A DNA stretch of 43,026 bases from SIG299 sp964544055 (GTDB lineage: Bacteria > Bacillota > Clostridia > Lachnospirales > Lachnospiraceae). This document shows positions 40,462 through 43,026 of the stretch, piece after piece. The first letter of the stretch is position 1. Every line of letters starts with the position of its first letter. A program made the translations under genes and the position numbers. Where the stretch lies: contig CAZJAA010000028.1 of NCBI GenBank assembly GCA_964544055.1, positions 1-43,026 of the forward strand. The letters run 5' to 3'. The notes beneath the pieces are model-generated. The model made no database searches, was not told the DNA's origin, and was given only the letters and a program-made list of their open reading frames with translations.

Positions 40462-41613
40462 TTACACCAGCAATGCCGCAATCTGCTGCTTTGTAGCACT
40501 CACACTGCCCTGAATCATGGCTTTGCTGCCACCGCAGCGTACATTCAGTTCCTGCCGCAGACTCTGGGCAAGAGTGTTGCAGTCCATGGAAGAACTTCCG
40601 ATAATAAACTGCCAGCCGTCGGCTTCGTTGCCGGAAAAAATAGCGCACCAGCCGCTGTAACGGGAAGTCAGCTCATTGACGGTGTTGCGCAGGGCAATGG
40701 TGTCCATGCGTTCTACAAACAGAATGGCGTGTTCTTGCTTAGAAGGGGCAGGGAGTGTGGAAAGGCTGAGGGCAAGGTATTGTGCCTGAAGCCGGTTGAT
40801 ACGCTCCTGCTGTTGCCGGACATCTTCTTTTATTTTAAAAACAGCATCGGCAACGGCTTCCTGCTTTGCAGATAACGCAACAGATATGGCGGTGACGCTG
40901 CTTTGTTTTCGGTTATAGTCGGTAAGGGCACGTTCCCCACAGACAATCGTTAAACGGACACCGCCCCGGTGACTCTGGCAGCTTGTGATCTTTATCATGC
41001 CGATGGCTCCGGTAGCGGAAACGTGCGGCGCACAGCAGGCACACACATCCACGCCCGGAATCGTAACAATTCGTACCTGCCCTGCGATTTCAATTTTGCT
41101 CCGGTAGGAAAGAGTGGCAAGCTCATCTTTGGATGGATAAGTGATTTCTATCGGAAGGTTCTGCCAGATGACTTCATTGGCACGCTGTTCTATCAGGGCA
41201 ATCTCTTCCGGGGTCAGAGTACCGTCAAAATCGAGAGTAACCTCATTGACACTCAGATGAAAGCCGACATTCTTGTAACCAAAGCGTTCATGCACCAGAC
41301 CGGAAATGATATGCTCACCGGAATGCTGCTGCATGAAATCAAAACGCTGCGCCCAGTCTACATGACCGGTAACGGTGGAGCCGACCGGAAATTCTGTTTC
41401 AACATAATGATATATCAGGTCATTTTTTATCTGTACATCCAATACGGGAATGCCGTTTAAAGTGCCTTTGTCTGCTGTTTGTCCGCCTTCCTCCGGAAAA
41501 AATGCAGTGGCATCAAGTAGAATGGAAAATAACCCGTTTTCTTCCTGTTCACAGGAAACAACAGTGGCAGTAAAGTCAGTCATATCGACATTTTCATAAA
41601 AAATCTTTCGCAT
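40462..41613 (-). CDS. AlaX-like alanyl-tRNA editing protein with DHHA1 domain
   Basis: Stand-alone editing proteins of the AlaX type hydrolyse Ser- or Gly-tRNA-Ala. The 383-residue product resembles the editing half of AlaRS: FFPEEGGQTADKGTLN near the N-terminus, the zinc motif QQHSGEHIISGL (HxxxH), and the second motif CACCAPHVSATG (CxxxH). Then come a coiled linker (EDVRQQQERINRLQAQYLAL) and a DHHA1-type C-terminal domain ending with CGGSKAMIQGSV. This is the long form. I chose the Met at 41613 because GGAGG lies seven bases before it; the longer frame begins with an implausible segment. It converges with asnS and lies downstream of the queT gene on the same strand. Confidence 0.92.
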   Translation of the reverse strand: MRKIFYENVDMTDFTATVVSCEQEENGLFSILLDATAFFPEEGGQTADKGTLNGIPVLDVQIKNDLIYHYVETEFPVGSTVTGHVDWAQRFDFMQQHSGEHIISGLVHERFGYKNVGFHLSVNEVTLDFDGTLTPEEIALIEQRANEVIWQNLPIEITYPSKDELATLSYRSKIEIAGQVRIVTIPGVDVCACCAPHVSATGAIGMIKITSCQSHRGGVRLTIVCGERALTDYNRKQSSVTAISVALSAKQEAVADAVFKIKEDVRQQQERINRLQAQYLALSLSTLPAPSKQEHAILFVERMDTIALRNTVNELTSRYSGWCAIFSGNEADGWQFIIGSSSMDCNTLAQSLRQELNVRCGGSKAMIQGSVSATKQQIAALLV

Positions 41614-41633
41614 GGAACCCTCCTTTTTCCTAA

Positions 41634-41716
41634 AATGTACTTTCGGAATTTTCTGAAAGAAGCATATCAAAAAGATAGCCGGAATGATTCTTCAAAGAAG
41701 ATTTAGGAAGTACATA
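41634..41716. repeat. Inverted repeat upstream of the AlaX-like gene
   Basis: ATGTACTT (41634-41641) and AAGTACAT (41709-41716) are perfect inverted repeats. CTTTCGGA and TCTGAAAG form an inner hairpin near the left end. The left arm resembles the sequences at 8489 and 28501. Confidence 0.45.
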
Positions 41717-41762
41717 TTAAGACATTAGTAATCTGCGTTTGAAGATACCGTTTTTAGCGGAA

Positions 41763-42281
41763 TCAGTGCGGTTCTTCGAATAATATTTTTTTAAAAGGCA
41801 ACAGCGCATACAGCGACACCATGCCAAAAACTCCGCAGGAAATGATTTCGCCAATGCCTACGGTAACGACCAGATACCAGTAGGCATCCTGCAGCCCATA
41901 AGCGGTTTTCAATACCCAGGGTACAAGAAATGCGTTTGCCAGAATCGGTGGTACCGGGACAAGAAATTTCAGCCAGGCTGTCTTTTTTGCAGTCTTTGCA
42001 ATCAGATAAGAACCTACAGCACCGATAAGCGTCGCCAGAGCACCAAACAGGATGTCCAAAAGGGCAGCACCGGACAGCAGATTAAATAAAAGACAGCCAA
42101 TGGCGAGTCCGGGGATGGACGCTGTGGTAAAATAGGGAAGAATGGTAAGGGCTTCGGAAATGCGCACCTGGATGGCACCGGAATCCAGACCAAATGCCTT
42201 GATGGCAAAGCTTAAGACAACGTAGAGTGCTGCAATCATGGCAGCGGTTACAAGTGACGTAACCTTTGTTTTTTTCTTCAT
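41763..42281 (-). CDS. queT: QueT-type transporter for queuosine precursors
   Basis: A 172-residue membrane protein with about five or six hydrophobic segments. The N-terminus VTSLVTAAMIAALYVVLSFA, then QVRISEALTILPYFT and GLAIGCLLFNLLSG, match the QueT family (PF06177), the substrate-binding S component of energy-coupling-factor transporters that import queuosine precursors. The energising EcfAA'T module is not in the window. A preQ1-I riboswitch overlaps the ribosome binding site directly upstream, which supports the substrate assignment independently. Confidence 0.93.
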   Translation of the reverse strand: MKKKTKVTSLVTAAMIAALYVVLSFAIKAFGLDSGAIQVRISEALTILPYFTTASIPGLAIGCLLFNLLSGAALLDILFGALATLIGAVGSYLIAKTAKKTAWLKFLVPVPPILANAFLVPWVLKTAYGLQDAYWYLVVTVGIGEIISCGVFGMVSLYALLPFKKILFEEPH

Positions 42282-42289
42282 AAAATTTT

Positions 42290-42332
42290 CTCCTTTAGTT
42301 TTGTTTTACGAGTGGAAGGTTGCGAACACTCG
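42290..42332 (-). promoter_or_regulatory. preQ1-I riboswitch overlapping the queT ribosome binding site
   Basis: On the minus strand the P1 arms CGAGTG (plus 42327-42332) and CACTCG (plus 42309-42314) enclose the loop TTCGCAACCTTC. The tail TAAAACAAAACTAAAGGAG can pair back with the loop as in class I preQ1 riboswitches. The tail contains the AGGAG of queT, so binding should block translation. The match is by pattern, not by covariance model. Confidence 0.78.
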
Positions 42333-42348
42333 GTTTTTTTAAGCCCGG

Positions 42349-42371
42349 CAAGTCCGCCTGCGGACTTGTAA
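42349..42371. repeat. Strong hairpin in the queT leader
   Basis: CAAGTCCGC and GCGGACTTG are perfect 9-bp arms separated by two bases. The structure lies between the queT promoter and the riboswitch and has no T-run on the minus strand before the aptamer except the weak A/T stretch that follows it. Its role is unknown. Confidence 0.55.
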
Positions 42372-42424
42372 TCCTTGCGTAAAAGGATTTTAAACCTTGT
42401 TTTTGGGGCATTACAACGGTATGG

Positions 42425-42453
42425 AGTATAGCATGGAAGTGAAAAAAAAGCAA
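42425..42453 (-). promoter_or_regulatory. Promoter of queT
   Basis: On the minus strand TTGCTT (plus 42448-42453), a 17-base spacer and TATACT (plus 42425-42430). The leader of about 130 bases includes the hairpin and the riboswitch. Confidence 0.72.
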
Positions 42454-42964
42454 GTAGGATTCATTGTTGCTGTTCACACCATCGCCCAAATTTCCGCCCA
42501 GACGGTACAGATATTCCACTCTGACACGCTCTCGTTCTGTAAAAAGTGTAGCAGACACTAAGCTCAAAACTACCTCACTAAGTGCTGATGATTTTTAATG
42601 GTCTTTCGTGGAATATCTATACAACTCGGGCTGGGGTATGGTGAAAGGTTGAAAGGCAACGATTTTCTGAATACAGAGTTTGTAGAAAACGAAGTTGAAG
42701 CAGGCATTGGATGTAGCAAAATGAGAGTAGAAGCAGACGCAATTTGACTGTTCCCTGTAATGTTTTATATTTGTACCTACAACACGATATTGGTCTGTGT
42801 CGTTCGTAAAATACATACAAATACCTCTTTCACTATTTGTGAATATTATCGCACGATATGTCGGTAATATAAATTCACTTATGGTGAAAGTAAGATAAGG
42901 GTAGATTTTTTTGGAGAATAGGTGTAGACTTGGTAGTATCATTAGTGGGGAAGGAGCAGGTAAA
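42454..42964. other. Unassigned stretch before the last gene
   Basis: I see no gene I can defend. A 49-codon plus-strand reading (42598-42747) contains NTEFVENEVEAGIGCSKMRV and looks protein-like but has no ribosome binding site. A minus-strand reading at 42460-42560 contains ERERVRVEYLYRLGGNLG. The two share the DNA string GTGGAATATCT in opposite orientation, so the stretch may hold broken, inverted copies of something older. A weak promoter (TTGGAG, 17 bases, TAGTAT near 42910-42938) precedes the last gene. Confidence 0.4.
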
Positions 42965-43026
42965 ATGAAATCGATGCAGGAAGAACAGAGGGAATATGAA
43001 CATTTTATGGGCGAATTGATTAAAAA
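42965..43026 (+). CDS. Start of an unidentified gene, cut by the window end
   Basis: AAGGAG lies nine bases before an ATG at 42965, and the frame is open to the last base (20 complete codons, beginning MKSMQEEQREYEHFMGEL). The residues are highly charged and helical. Too little is present to name it. Confidence 0.6.
   Translation, partial: MKSMQEEQREYEHFMGELIK

Noticed and set aside
42595..42942. 115-codon minus-strand frame near the right edge
   Set aside because: Its composition is Phe/Tyr/Cys-rich, and the plus strand in the same place gives a more protein-like reading; neither has a ribosome binding site.

Overview
The window looks like chromosomal DNA of a Clostridia member, most likely Lachnospiraceae (Bacillota). 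The basis is an Rnf complex in the order C-D-G-E-A-B, a long Gram-positive type SRP RNA, a SAM-I riboswitch before metK, a preQ1-I riboswitch before queT, strong GGAGG-type ribosome binding sites, threonine/proline-stalk lipoproteins, and moderately low GC. No species is assigned. No database was available, so all names rest on motifs and family knowledge.

Left edge to about 5.9 kb is accessory DNA. It starts inside a large serine recombinase whose N-terminus lies outside the window. A hairpin-rich stretch follows, then a small ribbon-helix-helix protein divergent from a Thr/Pro-stalk lipoprotein, a second stalk lipoprotein, and fragments of mobile-element genes (ArdC-like and possibly DUF5688-like). 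Two copies of a 34-bp repeat (1817 and 5739) bracket about 3.9 kb of this region.

From 5.9 to 13.3 kb lie a FUSC/ArAE-type membrane protein, the six-gene rnf operon (ferredoxin:NAD+ oxidoreductase, ion pump), an RpiB/LacAB-type isomerase and tRNA-Gly(CCC). From 13.4 to 15.4 kb two decayed genes follow: a zinc-ribbon membrane protein and an AAA-ATPase/PD-(D/E)XK protein with several frameshifts. A CotH-type lipoprotein comes next. On the minus strand are a cytoplasmic pectin methylesterase, an acetyl-esterase-like hydrolase and a radical SAM activase.

From 20.4 to 30.5 kb is a conserved core: SRP RNA, tatD, rsmA, a GNAT acetyltransferase and tadA, then an unrecognised pair of large genes (a cNMP-fold protein and a TPR/AAA-like ATPase with an altered Walker B), a one-domain Ig-like protein, shikimate kinase and murA. 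The unrecognised pair is the best candidate here for an undescribed system.

From 30.6 kb to the right edge are an HD-GYP phosphodiesterase, metK behind a SAM riboswitch and a 243-bp structured insert, a histidine kinase/response regulator pair, a PAS-GGDEF-GAF-GGDEF-EAL protein, asnS, an AlaX-like editing protein, queT with its riboswitch, and the first codons of a gene cut by the window end. HD-GYP and the EAL protein both point to c-di-GMP turnover. Related hairpin repeats sit in several intergenic regions.
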